A stretch of 6,754 nt of DNA from an uncultured Actinomyces sp. (GCA_938028585.1 CALIZH010000120.1:1-6754), one strand, 5' to 3'; shown: positions 1 to 6,465, numbered from the stretch's first letter. Numbers and translations are program-made. The notes: a model not told the origin generated them from the letters alone.

Positions 1-27
1 GTTGCGGTCGTTGTGTTCGTTGTCCAT
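1..27 (-). CDS. Possible 5' end of a minus-strand gene running off the left edge
   Basis: Reading the minus strand, an ATG at 27 opens Met-Asp-Asn-Glu-His-Asn-Asp-Arg-Asn and stays open to the window edge. An in-frame GTG at 30 is an alternative start. A purine-rich AAGGAAG (44 down to 38) lies 7 nt before that GTG and 10 nt before the ATG, and a GATAAT hexamer (68 down to 63) could be a -10 element. Nine codons are too few to name a family. A third ATG at 37 lies in a different frame with no spacer from the Shine-Dalgarno-like sequence. This is a tentative call based only on the start-site signals. Confidence 0.25.
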
Positions 28-62
28 CACTGTGCATCTTCCTTGGCGCGATAGTCAGCTCG

Positions 63-68
63 ATTATC
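63..68 (-). promoter_or_regulatory. Candidate -10 element for the left-edge gene
   Basis: GATAAT on the minus strand, about 36 nt before the possible start at 27. No good TTGACA-like hexamer is seen 16-18 bp upstream, so the assignment is weak and rests on the -10 alone. Confidence 0.15.
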
Positions 69-295
69 AGTCACGTCGTACAGTCCCATGTTGCTAGTCG
101 GCTATGACGCAACCGGTCTTTACTAGTTAGTCTACAACTTACACCGCTCTGTTCGTCTTTCGTCACAAGTCTGACTGTGGCAACCAACGGCTTCATACCC
201 TCGTCAGTTTCACAGCGGGTTTTTCGTTGCTCGAGTTTGGAGGCTGTTCCTTGTGAGTTCCTGATCCAACAAGATCGGTTGGCTATACATGCTCG

Positions 296-337
296 AAGTA
301 GAGAAAACCCCGGGCTTCCAACGGAAAGCCGGGGTTT
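296..337 (-). terminator. Rho-independent terminator-like hairpin, best read on the minus strand
   Basis: The stem pairs 305-312 (AAACCCCG) with 330-337 (CGGGGTTT), then 314-317 (GCTT) with 326-329 (AAGC) around one bulged G, giving 12 bp with an 8-nt loop. On the minus strand it is followed by TTTTCTCT. On the plus strand it is followed only by a TTT that belongs to the stem. No intact minus-strand gene ends immediately before it. It may terminate read-through from the lacI operon or a decayed gene. Confidence 0.6.
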
Positions 338-344
338 GAGATGG

Positions 345-478
345 GTGGAGGGCACGGGGCACGTGTCGAACTCGTGCCGGATCGCGATCACCTTTTGTTG
401 GTGGCCATGGCAGCGTGAGGCGCGCTCAACCTCCTCGTCGGGGTAGAGGGCAAGCATCCCAGAGATTTCCTCATCCAC
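345..478 (-). pseudogene. Possible coding fragment, unknown function
   Basis: From a GTG at 478, preceded directly by AGGAAAGG, one minus-strand frame gives an acidic, helix-prone start (Val/Met-Asp-Glu-Glu-Ile-Ser-Gly-Met-Leu...Tyr-Pro-Asp-Glu-Glu-Val-Glu-Arg). By eye it has strong G/C preference at third positions, unlike the flanking DNA. The frame then runs straight through the terminator hairpin and stops only at 71, with a composition that no longer looks coding. This suggests either a remnant of a real gene or a chance open frame. I do not recognise the family. The Shine-Dalgarno-like sequence abuts the start codon with no spacer, which argues against translation from there. Confidence 0.2.
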
Positions 479-486
479 CTTTCCTG

Positions 487-678
487 CTACGCGTCAACGA
501 CCGCAATATTGTGGTGGCACCTCCACGTTCCGGATAAGGAAATGACGGGCAGCCCAGCGGATGGGAAATCGTCCGAACCGTTGATATTGCAGTCGAACTC
601 CACTCCGGTACAAATTCTGTGACCATCTCAGGGAACACCCCATGGGCTCCTGATATTGATCGAGTGATTGTTCGCTAG
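487..678 (+). pseudogene. C-terminal remnant of a CBM35/CBM6-like carbohydrate-binding module
   Basis: One plus-strand frame reads Leu-Arg-Val-Asn-Asp-Arg-Asn-Ile-Val-Val-Ala-Pro-Pro-Arg-Ser-Gly, then TAA at 535-537. It continues in the same frame with Trp-Glu-Ile-Val-Arg-Thr-Val-Asp-Ile-Ala-Val-Glu-Leu-His-Ser-Gly-Thr-Asn-Ser-Val, and then Trp-Ala-Pro-Asp-Ile-Asp-Arg-Val-Ile-Val-Arg and TAG at 676-678. This matches the last strands of beta-sandwich CBM35/CBM6 domains: 'VNG', then 'W..v.v.v.L.aGtNtI', then 'aP.iDri.v' at the extreme C terminus. Such modules sit on secreted glycoside hydrolases. The catalytic part and the first half of the module are missing, and an in-frame stop interrupts the rest, so this is a decayed gene end. 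Homology continuing across the stop codon is the main argument for a pseudogene. Family assignment is by motif recognition only. Confidence 0.6.
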
Positions 679-684
679 CGAGAT

Positions 685-730
685 CTGTGGGTGGAGGAGA
701 AAGCTATAGATGCCCTCCACCCACAGTCCG
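685..730 (+). terminator. 13-bp hairpin after the CBM remnant, terminator-like
   Basis: A perfect 13-bp GC-rich stem pairs 685-697 with 714-726, with a 16-nt loop. It begins 6 nt after the TAG of the CBM remnant and is followed on the plus strand by TCCGTTTT. On the minus strand, where it would lie downstream of lacI, it is followed by ATCTCGC with no U-run. It most likely was the terminator of the decayed plus-strand gene. It may still act weakly on the convergent lacI operon transcript. Confidence 0.6.
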
Positions 731-749
731 TTTTCACTAGAAAAGATCC

Positions 750-1760
750 CTATTTGACCTCAGGAAGGCACCCCAGAGTTCCTCCTTCGATGAACTCTCC
801 CGGCACCAGGATCGAGGCGTTGCGTGCCTCGGAACCGGCTAGGCGTTCCTGCGCGAGCAGCACGGTCTGCCTCGCCAATTCACGCACCGGTTGCGCAACC
901 GTCGTCAGGTTCAAAAGCGGTGAAGAATACGGACCGGTCGCGTCAAAGCCCGTCACCGACACCTGCTCCGGGCAGGCAATCCCTCGCGAGGCCAAGTGTT
1001 CCAAAATTTTCACCGCAATCAGATCACTTCCCGTAATGACCGCAGTACACCCGGCATCAATCGCCCGGTCAATGCCGTCGAAAAGATCCTCACCGTAGTC
1101 GCTGTGAGACGTCACGATATGTGGCTGGACGCCGTCGACAACCAGCTGGGTAATGAAGGTTGCGGTACGGGCATGCAGGGTGGCCGCGAGGGGGTGGCTG
1201 GTGGCGGTGACAGCAACTTTCCGGTGTCCATAGGCCACAACTTTTTGCGCCAGCATCGCTTCATACGCGGGATCGATGCGCACGGAATCAAATTCAGGGC
1301 GGGTTTCCCCACAGCCGATAGTAATGAGCGGGACGAAGGAAGCCGCATACTGCATGGCCTCGTTCGATACTCGACCAGAAGCAACGATAACCACGCCCAC
1401 CCCGTGTCCCACGAGGTTGTTAATGGCCTGCATCTGGCCTTCTTTGCTGTCACCTCCAGCGGTAATCAGCAGTTCTAACCCGAGTTCGTCGGTGTGCGCT
1501 TGGAGTTCTTCTGCAACTTTCCCATAGAAGCTGTGTCCAACGTTGCGCACCAAAAGGCCGACAGTGGTGGTGCTGGAACTGGCGATCCCAGCAGCACCGA
1601 GGTTTCGCACATATCCGAGGCGGGCGGCAGCTTGGCGCACAGCGACGCGCGCTTGGGAACTGACGGCGGGATGCCCAGAAAGTGCGCGGCTGGCAGTCGC
1701 CTGCGACACTCCCGCTGCTTGAGCCACATCAATGATGCTGGCACGTTTCTTTCTGGGCAT
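750..1760 (-). CDS. LacI/GalR-family transcriptional regulator
   Basis: A 336-residue cytoplasmic DNA-binding protein of the usual LacI-family length. The N terminus carries the helix-turn-helix (residues 9-30, Ile-Asp-Val-Ala-Gln-Ala-Ala-Gly-Val-Ser-Gln-Ala-Thr-Ala-Ser-Arg). Gln20-Ala21 occupy the pair that reads the outer operator bases in LacI relatives. A hinge follows (about 50-62), then a periplasmic-binding-protein-like effector and dimerisation domain (66-330) with the late family motif Gly-Phe-Asp-Ala-Thr (271-275) and Leu-Thr-Thr-Val-Ala-Gln-Pro (285-291). The hinge has Ile59 where most relatives have the minor-groove Leu. It is the last gene of the transporter operon, 45 bp after the 2H gene. 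It is the natural candidate to bind the two LacI-type operators before the binding-protein gene, making the operon autoregulated. The ATG at 1760 is the first in-frame start, and GAAAGGCGG lies upstream. The effector is unknown; a sugar or sugar phosphate is the usual type for this family. Confidence 0.93.
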   Translation of the reverse strand: MPRKKRASIIDVAQAAGVSQATASRALSGHPAVSSQARVAVRQAAARLGYVRNLGAAGIASSSTTTVGLLVRNVGHSFYGKVAEELQAHTDELGLELLITAGGDSKEGQMQAINNLVGHGVGVVIVASGRVSNEAMQYAASFVPLITIGCGETRPEFDSVRIDPAYEAMLAQKVVAYGHRKVAVTATSHPLAATLHARTATFITQLVVDGVQPHIVTSHSDYGEDLFDGIDRAIDAGCTAVITGSDLIAVKILEHLASRGIACPEQVSVTGFDATGPYSSPLLNLTTVAQPVRELARQTVLLAQERLAGSEARNASILVPGEFIEGGTLGCLPEVK

Positions 1761-1789
1761 CCTCGAACATCCGCCTTTCAGTGAGTGGT

Positions 1790-1801
1790 GGGGTATTCCC
1801 C
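1790..1801. repeat. Small palindrome in the 2H gene-lacI gap
   Basis: A perfect 4-bp-arm inverted repeat (GGGG-TATT-CCCC) lies in the 45-bp gap between the 2H gene and lacI. There is no U-run after it. It could be a weak hairpin affecting lacI expression. It does not resemble the operator motif, so direct autoregulation at this point is not supported. Confidence 0.3.
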
Positions 1802-1805
1802 GACG

Positions 1806-2432
1806 TCAGCGCGGGGTTCCGACGGTCCAAGTATATAGAGGACGGAAGGAAAAAATACCGGCCTCTTGGTCTTGATCGACTTCAACAAGAGCGATCTGTG
1901 AGCACTCCATCGAATTGTCGGTTTTCAGAGCGTGAAGAGCATCAGCAAGCGCCCGATCCTCTTCGCTACTCGTCCCCGCAACCGCATAGGCCAGGCTGAA
2001 ATGGGGGCCGAACGGCGGATCCGTGAGCGCCTCCCCCAGCCCCGCGTCAACGATACTGTCACGCACAGCGTCGATCAGCCTCGTAAATGAGGGGTTCTCT
2101 GGGGAAATCACTTCCACTGCCCGTTCCTGGACGGCCGGCGGAGCGAAGGTCAACGTGAAGGGGTCGATCTGCGCCATGCGACGATCCATCTGCGAGCGCA
2201 GTTTCTCCCATTGGGCGTCACTGATCTCGTCTCGATACAGATCGAGGCGTTGCACCGTCACGTGGATGCACTCCGGCGGTTGGATACCGATCTGTGGGAG
2301 CGCTGACAGGGTTTTTTCCGCCTCGCGCACCAAGTCCCACAGGGGGGAATCCTCGAGGGGCGCGAGGTAGAAGTGGAGCGCGCCATTTCCTCGGCGCCAC
2401 CGCGTATCCTCACGATCAAAAAAGCGTCGCAT
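1806..2432 (-). CDS. 2H phosphoesterase superfamily protein (LigT / 2'-5' RNA ligase-like)
   Basis: A 208-residue soluble protein with the two His-x-(Thr/Ser) motifs that define 2H phosphoesterases: His57-Val-Thr59 and His144-Phe-Ser146, 87 residues apart, each followed by hydrophobic residues. Both catalytic histidines are present, so it should be active. Characterised members open or hydrolyse 2',3'-cyclic phosphates of RNA ends or nucleotides, or ADP-ribose 1'',2''-cyclic phosphate. Bacterial LigT/ThpR also joins RNA 2'-5' in vitro. It starts 12 bp after the ATPase stop, with AAAAGG 8 nt before the ATG, and is followed by lacI, so it is embedded in the transporter operon. It is the only candidate enzyme there and may act on the imported compound; that link is inference. 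The precise substrate cannot be read from sequence. Confidence 0.8.
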   Translation of the reverse strand: MRRFFDREDTRWRRGNGALHFYLAPLEDSPLWDLVREAEKTLSALPQIGIQPPECIHVTVQRLDLYRDEISDAQWEKLRSQMDRRMAQIDPFTLTFAPPAVQERAVEVISPENPSFTRLIDAVRDSIVDAGLGEALTDPPFGPHFSLAYAVAGTSSEEDRALADALHALKTDNSMECSQIALVEVDQDQEAGIFSFRPLYTWTVGTPR

Positions 2433-2444
2433 GGTTCCGACCTT

Positions 2445-3578
2445 TTATTTCTCCGAGGAATCCGCGGGAATCACCCACAGGGACTCGCGCGAGATCACAC
2501 AGGTGACCTTCTCTCCGGCAGCATGAAGTTCATTCATGCCGTGAGAACGGCCTTCGAGGGCGCCCGCCGCGGTGTCTAGGACGTAGGTGTTGACCGAGCC
2601 GTCGAAGGCTGCGGAGCGCACTGTGGCTTCCAGAACCACGTCTCTGCCCTCCCCTGCCTGCTCGTTCCCGGGTGCATCCAGGCCGACCGCGGTGTTTTCT
2701 GCTCGGATAACCAACTCCACGTGATCGCCAACACCAAGTCCGGGGACTCCCGCGGTGTCCAGATCACCCAGCGGGGTGGCCACCAGGTAGCGGTCGCCTC
2801 GTACCTCACTGACCGTGCCGGCCACGAAGGATGCAGTTCCCATGAAGGAGGCCACGAAGCGGTTCACCGGGCGATGGTAGATTTCACGCGGCTCCCCGAC
2901 CTGCTCGATGGTGCCCGCGCTCATCACCACGATCATGTCGGACATGGTGAGAGCCTCGGACTGATCGTGGGTCACGAAGATCGCGGTAAGTCCCAGACGC
3001 TGTTGGAGTGCACGGATTTCGCTGCGCATGCGCAGACGCAGGCGCGCATCCAGGTTCGAGAGGGGTTCGTCGAAGAGGATGATCTTCGGTTCCATGACGA
3101 GTGCTCGCGCCAGGGCAACGCGCTGCTGCTGGCCTCCGGACAGCTGATGCGGGTAGCGGTGAGCGTACTGTTCGATCCCCATGAGCGCCAGACCGTCAGC
3201 GATCCGCTGCTCACGTTCTGCGGCGGGGAGCTTCTGGTAGTTCAGACCGAATCCCACGTTGTCTTTCACCGTCAGGTGTGGGAAGAGCGCGTAGGACTGG
3301 AACACCATCGACATGGGGCGCTTTTCGGGCGGGACAGACACCAGGGACTGGCCGTCCAGGGTGATTTCGCCTTCCGTAACGTCCTCAAATCCGGCGATCA
3401 TACGCAGGGTCGTGGTCTTCCCACAGCCGGACGGCCCCAGGAAGGTCACGAATTTTCCGGCCTCAATGTCGAGGTTGATGCTGTCAACAGCTCGGTGCTG
3501 CCCCTGCTTGGCATCGTAGATTTTGGTGACAGAGCGCAGCTGGAGTGCGCCTGCCTGCGTGTGGTGTTCAGTCGTCAT
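2445..3578 (-). CDS. ABC transporter ATP-binding protein (FbpC/AfuC/PotA-like)
   Basis: A 377-residue cytoplasmic ATPase that powers the importer. The nucleotide-binding domain (about 12-245) has all elements intact: Walker A Gly-Pro-Ser-Gly-Cys-Gly-Lys-Thr-Thr (48-56), Q-loop Gln94, signature Leu-Ser-Gly-Gly-Gln (146-150), Walker B Ile-Ile-Leu-Phe-Asp-Glu-Pro (166-172) with catalytic Glu171, and switch His204. The C-terminal part (about 245-372) is the TOBE-type regulatory extension of the MalK/PotA/FbpC group, including Ile-Arg-Ala-Glu-Asn (291-295). The start codon overlaps the permease stop as ATGA, the classic sign of translational coupling; its own Shine-Dalgarno is weak. No iron- or sugar-specific feature is visible in the ATPase, so it does not settle the substrate. 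Confidence 0.93.
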   Translation of the reverse strand: MTTEHHTQAGALQLRSVTKIYDAKQGQHRAVDSINLDIEAGKFVTFLGPSGCGKTTTLRMIAGFEDVTEGEITLDGQSLVSVPPEKRPMSMVFQSYALFPHLTVKDNVGFGLNYQKLPAAEREQRIADGLALMGIEQYAHRYPHQLSGGQQQRVALARALVMEPKIILFDEPLSNLDARLRLRMRSEIRALQQRLGLTAIFVTHDQSEALTMSDMIVVMSAGTIEQVGEPREIYHRPVNRFVASFMGTASFVAGTVSEVRGDRYLVATPLGDLDTAGVPGLGVGDHVELVIRAENTAVGLDAPGNEQAGEGRDVVLEATVRSAAFDGSVNTYVLDTAAGALEGRSHGMNELHAAGEKVTCVISRESLWVIPADSSEK

Positions 3579-5263
3579 TTCACTACCGTCCTGGTGGAGC
3601 GATTCAGTCGGTTAACAAGAAGGTTGGCGATCATCAAGATGATGAGTACGAGGCCGATGAGGAGGGTGCAGTAGGCGAAGGCGTGGCCGAAACGCCCGGC
3701 ATCAACCTCATCCAAGATCTGGGAGGTCATCACCTTGGTTTGAGGCGTCGTAATGAAGATGATCGCGGTGATCATGGTCATGGACTTGGTGATGCCGTAG
3801 GTGACGGCGGTGACGATGCCGGAACGCACCAGCGGAAGTGTCACTTTCACCAGGGTGGACACCTGGCTGGCTCCCAGGGATCGCGCGGCTTCTTCCACCT
3901 GCGGGTTGATCTGTTTGAGCGCGGAAATACAGGCCTGCTGGCCGGTGGGGATGGCGCGCGCAATGTAGACCAGGATGATGGCGATGGCGCCGCTTCCGAC
4001 GGCCAAGCCACCTGCCAGAGTGGGCAGAATCTGTTTGCCGAACAGCCACGTGGGGTTGGAGTAGGCCAGGGCGAATCCCAGACCGAGGACGGTGCCGGGG
4101 ATTGCTATACCGAGCATGCCCCAGAAATCCAAGATTTTACCGATCTTCGGGAACTTGCGGACGACCAACCACGCAATAATCAGCGCCATGACGGCTGCGA
4201 TCGGAGCGGCGACCAGGGTCATCGACAGCGTTGTGACAATTGCGGAGGATCCCAGGCGCTGGACATACCAGAAGTGTTCCATCGTGAAGGTGTTGTCAAC
4301 GCCGAGGATCTTGACGAAGCTTCCCACGAAGAGCGTCATGTAGACGACGATGACGAAGACAATCCACCCATAGACGGGGACGAGCATGGGGATCTTGACG
4401 CTGGACGCAGTGACCTCTTTGAGGGAGCCCACGGGCTTACCGGTCACGGTGATCACAGACTTACGGTTCGACCAGTATTTCTGAACGGCGAACACCGTGA
4501 GTGCGGGCAGGAGCAGCACCAGGGCAATTCCTGCGGCACTTGCGATGTCACCGCTTCCTGCGACGGCAAAGTAAATCTGACTGGCCAGGACTCGGAAGTC
4601 ACCGCCCAGTACCAGGGGGTTTGCCAGGTCAGCGATGCCTTCAACGAAAAGCACGAGGAAGGAGGCCAGCATTGCGGGAACCACCATGGGGATGGTGACT
4701 TTCACCAGGGTACTCAGCGGCTGCGCTCCGAGGGTGGCGGATGCTTCGAACAGGGAGTTGTCGAAGTTTTCCATCATGCCACGGATATTAAGGTAGGCCA
4801 CGGGCGCGAAGGTCAGGGAGAGCACCATGACCAGACCCACCAGGCCGTAGATGTTGTTCTCGATGCCGAAGATTCCGTAGGTGATGATGCCGCGCTTACC
4901 GAACAGGGTGATGATGGAGGTGGCCGTCGCAAAGGGCGGGGAAATCGTGGGCAGGAGGGTCACCCAGTGCAGGAGCTTCTTCCCGGGGAAGGTGAGGAAC
5001 ACTTGGGCGAATGCGGTGACGAATCCGATGAAGGTTCCGACAATTCCGACGCACAGTCCCAGCACCAGGGTGTTCACCAGGGTGTCGACGTTGGCGCCGA
5101 AGGATTGGGTGATAGCTGCCAGCCCGCGTTCGGACACGCCGATACCGATCAGTTTGGCAACGGGGATTCCCAGGAGGAGAATCAGCCCGATAACGGTCAC
5201 CGTGGTGATGAGGGCGACGGGGATGTCGAGCTGCCGACCTTTACGCAGCTGTGGAATGCTCAT
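3575..5263 (-). CDS. Fused two-domain ABC permease (FbpB/AfuB-like)
   Basis: A 562-residue inner-membrane protein with about a dozen hydrophobic segments in two homologous halves, each a BPD_transp_1 domain. This is the arrangement of FbpB/AfuB-type permeases, where one chain replaces two. The first EAA coupling loop is at 173-192 (Glu-Ala-Ser-Ala-Thr-Leu-Gly-Ala...Ile-Pro) and the second at 457-477 (Glu-Glu-Ala-Ala-Arg-Ser-Leu-Gly-Ala...Leu-Pro). Both contain Thr-Leu-Val-Lys-Val-Thr, underlining the internal duplication. These loops dock on the ATPase encoded immediately downstream (ATGA overlap). The ATG at 5263 is chosen because GGAG lies 7 nt upstream. A longer frame to 5299 would add 12 residues with no better ribosome site. 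The gene sits 82 bp after the binding-protein gene, with a hairpin between them. Confidence 0.92.
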   Translation of the reverse strand: MSIPQLRKGRQLDIPVALITTVTVIGLILLLGIPVAKLIGIGVSERGLAAITQSFGANVDTLVNTLVLGLCVGIVGTFIGFVTAFAQVFLTFPGKKLLHWVTLLPTISPPFATATSIITLFGKRGIITYGIFGIENNIYGLVGLVMVLSLTFAPVAYLNIRGMMENFDNSLFEASATLGAQPLSTLVKVTIPMVVPAMLASFLVLFVEGIADLANPLVLGGDFRVLASQIYFAVAGSGDIASAAGIALVLLLPALTVFAVQKYWSNRKSVITVTGKPVGSLKEVTASSVKIPMLVPVYGWIVFVIVVYMTLFVGSFVKILGVDNTFTMEHFWYVQRLGSSAIVTTLSMTLVAAPIAAVMALIIAWLVVRKFPKIGKILDFWGMLGIAIPGTVLGLGFALAYSNPTWLFGKQILPTLAGGLAVGSGAIAIILVYIARAIPTGQQACISALKQINPQVEEAARSLGASQVSTLVKVTLPLVRSGIVTAVTYGITKSMTMITAIIFITTPQTKVMTSQILDEVDAGRFGHAFAYCTLLIGLVLIILMIANLLVNRLNRSTRTVVK

Positions 5264-5302
5264 AGCTTGTCTCCAATGAAAACGGCAGGAGAGACGCACA
5301 CA

Positions 5303-5338
5303 GGGTGCGCGAGTTCCTCAGTGGGTTCTCGCGCACCC
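5303..5338 (-). promoter_or_regulatory. Intercistronic stem-loop between binding-protein and permease genes
   Basis: A perfect 11-bp stem (GGGTGCGCGAG at 5303-5313 with its complement at 5328-5338) and a 14-nt loop begin 7 nt after the stop of the binding-protein gene. No U-run follows on the minus strand, so full termination is unlikely. Hairpins in this position, as between malE and malF, are known to protect the upstream mRNA or partly terminate, giving more binding protein than membrane components. The structure is visible in the sequence; its role is inference. Confidence 0.65.
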
Positions 5339-5345
5339 CGTGGTC

Positions 5346-6395
5346 TCACTTGGCGGAGCTCGCTCCGGCGATCTGGCTTTCGAAGATGCCGATGTAGTCG
5401 GCGCGAGAGTCAGCTGCCTTGCGTACATCCCAGTCCACGTGCTTCACGACGTCCTGCTTGGGGACGTTCGGACCGACCTTGGCGTCAGGCAGGGTGGGTG
5501 CTGCGAAGGAGGGGACGTCCGCGTAGAGATCCTGAGCCTTGGTGGTCAGCAACCAGTCCATGTAGGCCTTGGCGCCTTCGGGGTTGCGTGCACCCGCGAG
5601 GACGGAGACTGCGCCCACTTCGTAGCCGGTGCCTTCCGAGGGGTAGGTGGTGACCAGGTCGGAATATCCGGCCTTGTTGGCCTTTTCGCAGTCGGAGTCG
5701 AGGGCGATGGCAACGGCCGCCTCACCGCGTCCGGCCTGTTCGGTACCGGTTGCTGCGGACTTGGAGAACTGCATGATGCTGGGAACCAGTTCCTTGAAGT
5801 AGGAAATGGTCTTCTCCTGGTCGCCGTTGTTCAGGGTGGCGACGGTGTACATGGCCATGTAGCCAACGCCTGCGGTGGCAGGGTGCGGCATGGCAATGCG
5901 CCCCTTGAATTCGGGCTTGAGCAGGTCCTGCCAGGAGGTGGGAGCCTGTGCGCCGATGCGTTCGAGTTCCTTCTTGTTGGAGCAGAACGCAATGGAGTCG
6001 GTGTAGAAGCCGGACCAGATGCCTTCGGCGTTGTTGTACTGCGAGGGCAGTGCGGAGGCGTTCTTCGAGACGTACTTTTCGACCTTGCCCTTGTCGTTGG
6101 CGACGAGGTGGTTTTCGGCCTGGCCACCGGACCAGACGTCGAATTCACCGGGGTTGGTTTCGAGGCGGGCGAGGACTTCGCCGGCACCCAGGCGAACGTA
6201 GGTGGCCTTCTGACCGGTTTCCCTGGTGTAGGCGGTGACGATCGCCTGGCAGAAATCTTCCTGCTGGGAGCAGGCAATGTTCAGGGTATCTGCCGAGGCG
6301 GAGCCTCCCTCGGTGCTCTGGCCTTCGGGGGCAGAGCATGCGGCGAGAGAGAGTGCCAGGAGGGCGGCGGGGAGAGCAGTGTAGCGTGCGCGCAT
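5346..6395 (-). CDS. ABC transporter substrate-binding lipoprotein (FbpA/AfuA/PhnS-like)
   Basis: A 349-residue extracytoplasmic receptor that delivers ligand to the permease encoded next. A signal peptide (1-19: basic start Arg-Ala-Arg, hydrophobic core Ala-Leu-Leu-Ala-Leu-Ser) ends in the lipobox Leu-Ala-Ala-Cys20, so it should be anchored by a lipidated Cys20. A Ser/Gly/Glu-rich linker (21-36) precedes a two-lobed class II binding fold with family landmarks: Arg-Leu-Gly-Ala-Gly-Glu-Val-Leu-Ala-Arg (68-77), Phe-Asp-Val-Trp (85-88), Pro-Thr-Ser-Trp-Gln-Asp-Leu (152-158) and Met-Pro-His-Pro-Ala-Thr-Ala-Gly-Val-Gly-Tyr (169-179). There is no adjacent Tyr-Tyr pair, the iron ligands of FbpA/FutA. 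Four cysteines (42, 49, 138, 236) could form disulfides. The start at 6395 has GGAAGG 7 nt upstream; an ATG at 6398 is in frame but only 4 nt away. Substrate is unproven; a phosphorylated sugar or similar organophosphate is favoured over iron. Confidence 0.9.
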   Translation of the reverse strand: MRARYTALPAALLALSLAACSAPEGQSTEGGSASADTLNIACSQQEDFCQAIVTAYTRETGQKATYVRLGAGEVLARLETNPGEFDVWSGGQAENHLVANDKGKVEKYVSKNASALPSQYNNAEGIWSGFYTDSIAFCSNKKELERIGAQAPTSWQDLLKPEFKGRIAMPHPATAGVGYMAMYTVATLNNGDQEKTISYFKELVPSIMQFSKSAATGTEQAGRGEAAVAIALDSDCEKANKAGYSDLVTTYPSEGTGYEVGAVSVLAGARNPEGAKAYMDWLLTTKAQDLYADVPSFAAPTLPDAKVGPNVPKQDVVKHVDWDVRKAADSRADYIGIFESQIAGASSAK

Positions 6396-6441
6396 CATTG
6401 AGCCTTCCGTTGCAATATGTTGTCTATGCACAGTTCGGAGT

Positions 6442-6459
6442 TGTGGATACGTTTCCACA
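6442..6459. promoter_or_regulatory. LacI-type operator 1, at the predicted transcription start
   Basis: The 18-bp near-perfect palindrome TGTGGATACGTTTCCACA has one mismatched pair and the central CG typical of LacI/GalR operators. It begins about 7 bp past the -10 hexamer on the minus strand, so bound repressor would block the start site. It is identical to operator 2 at 14 of 18 positions. Confidence 0.75.
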
Positions 6460-6465
6460 CCGGAG

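Larger units (their letters stand above)
31..480. other. Gene-poor stretch with no recognised gene
   Basis: No protein family, tRNA or insertion-sequence end was recognised in this stretch. Bases 60-300 are comparatively AT-rich, with stops in most frames and no codon-usage signal. The minus-strand terminator hairpin at 296-337 is the one clear structure. A 6-bp inverted repeat, GGCACG (358-363) with CGTGCC (373-378), is of unknown meaning. The portion from 345 to 478 has a coding-like G/C bias at third positions in one minus-strand frame and is listed separately. Confidence 0.5.

Noticed and set aside
177..446. Plus-strand open frame of 89 codons in the left region
   Set aside because: It runs through the 305-337 hairpin and has unbiased codon use with no recognisable motif.
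691..1098. Plus-strand open frame starting inside the 13-bp hairpin
   Set aside because: It overlaps the lacI C-terminal coding region on the opposite strand and its start lies inside a terminator stem.
2721..3674. Plus-strand open frame of 317 codons across the ATPase gene
   Set aside because: Antisense of an intact ABC ATPase with all catalytic motifs. No ribosome site or family features of its own.
3545..5653. Very long plus-strand open frame (702 codons) opposite the permease and ATPase genes
   Set aside because: Its translation is Gly/Asp/His/Gln-rich low-complexity sequence with no motifs. It is the complement of well-supported minus-strand genes whose GC-biased third positions suppress stops on the opposite strand.
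5340..6401. Plus-strand open frame of 353 codons opposite the binding-protein gene
   Set aside because: Gly/Val-rich antisense shadow with no recognisable family. The minus strand has a clear signal peptide, lipobox and binding-protein motifs.
6396..6458. N-terminal extension of the binding protein to an ATG at 6458
   Set aside because: It would place 20-21 hydrophilic residues before the signal peptide and start inside operator 1 at the predicted transcription start. The GGAAGG-supported start at 6395 directly precedes the signal sequence.
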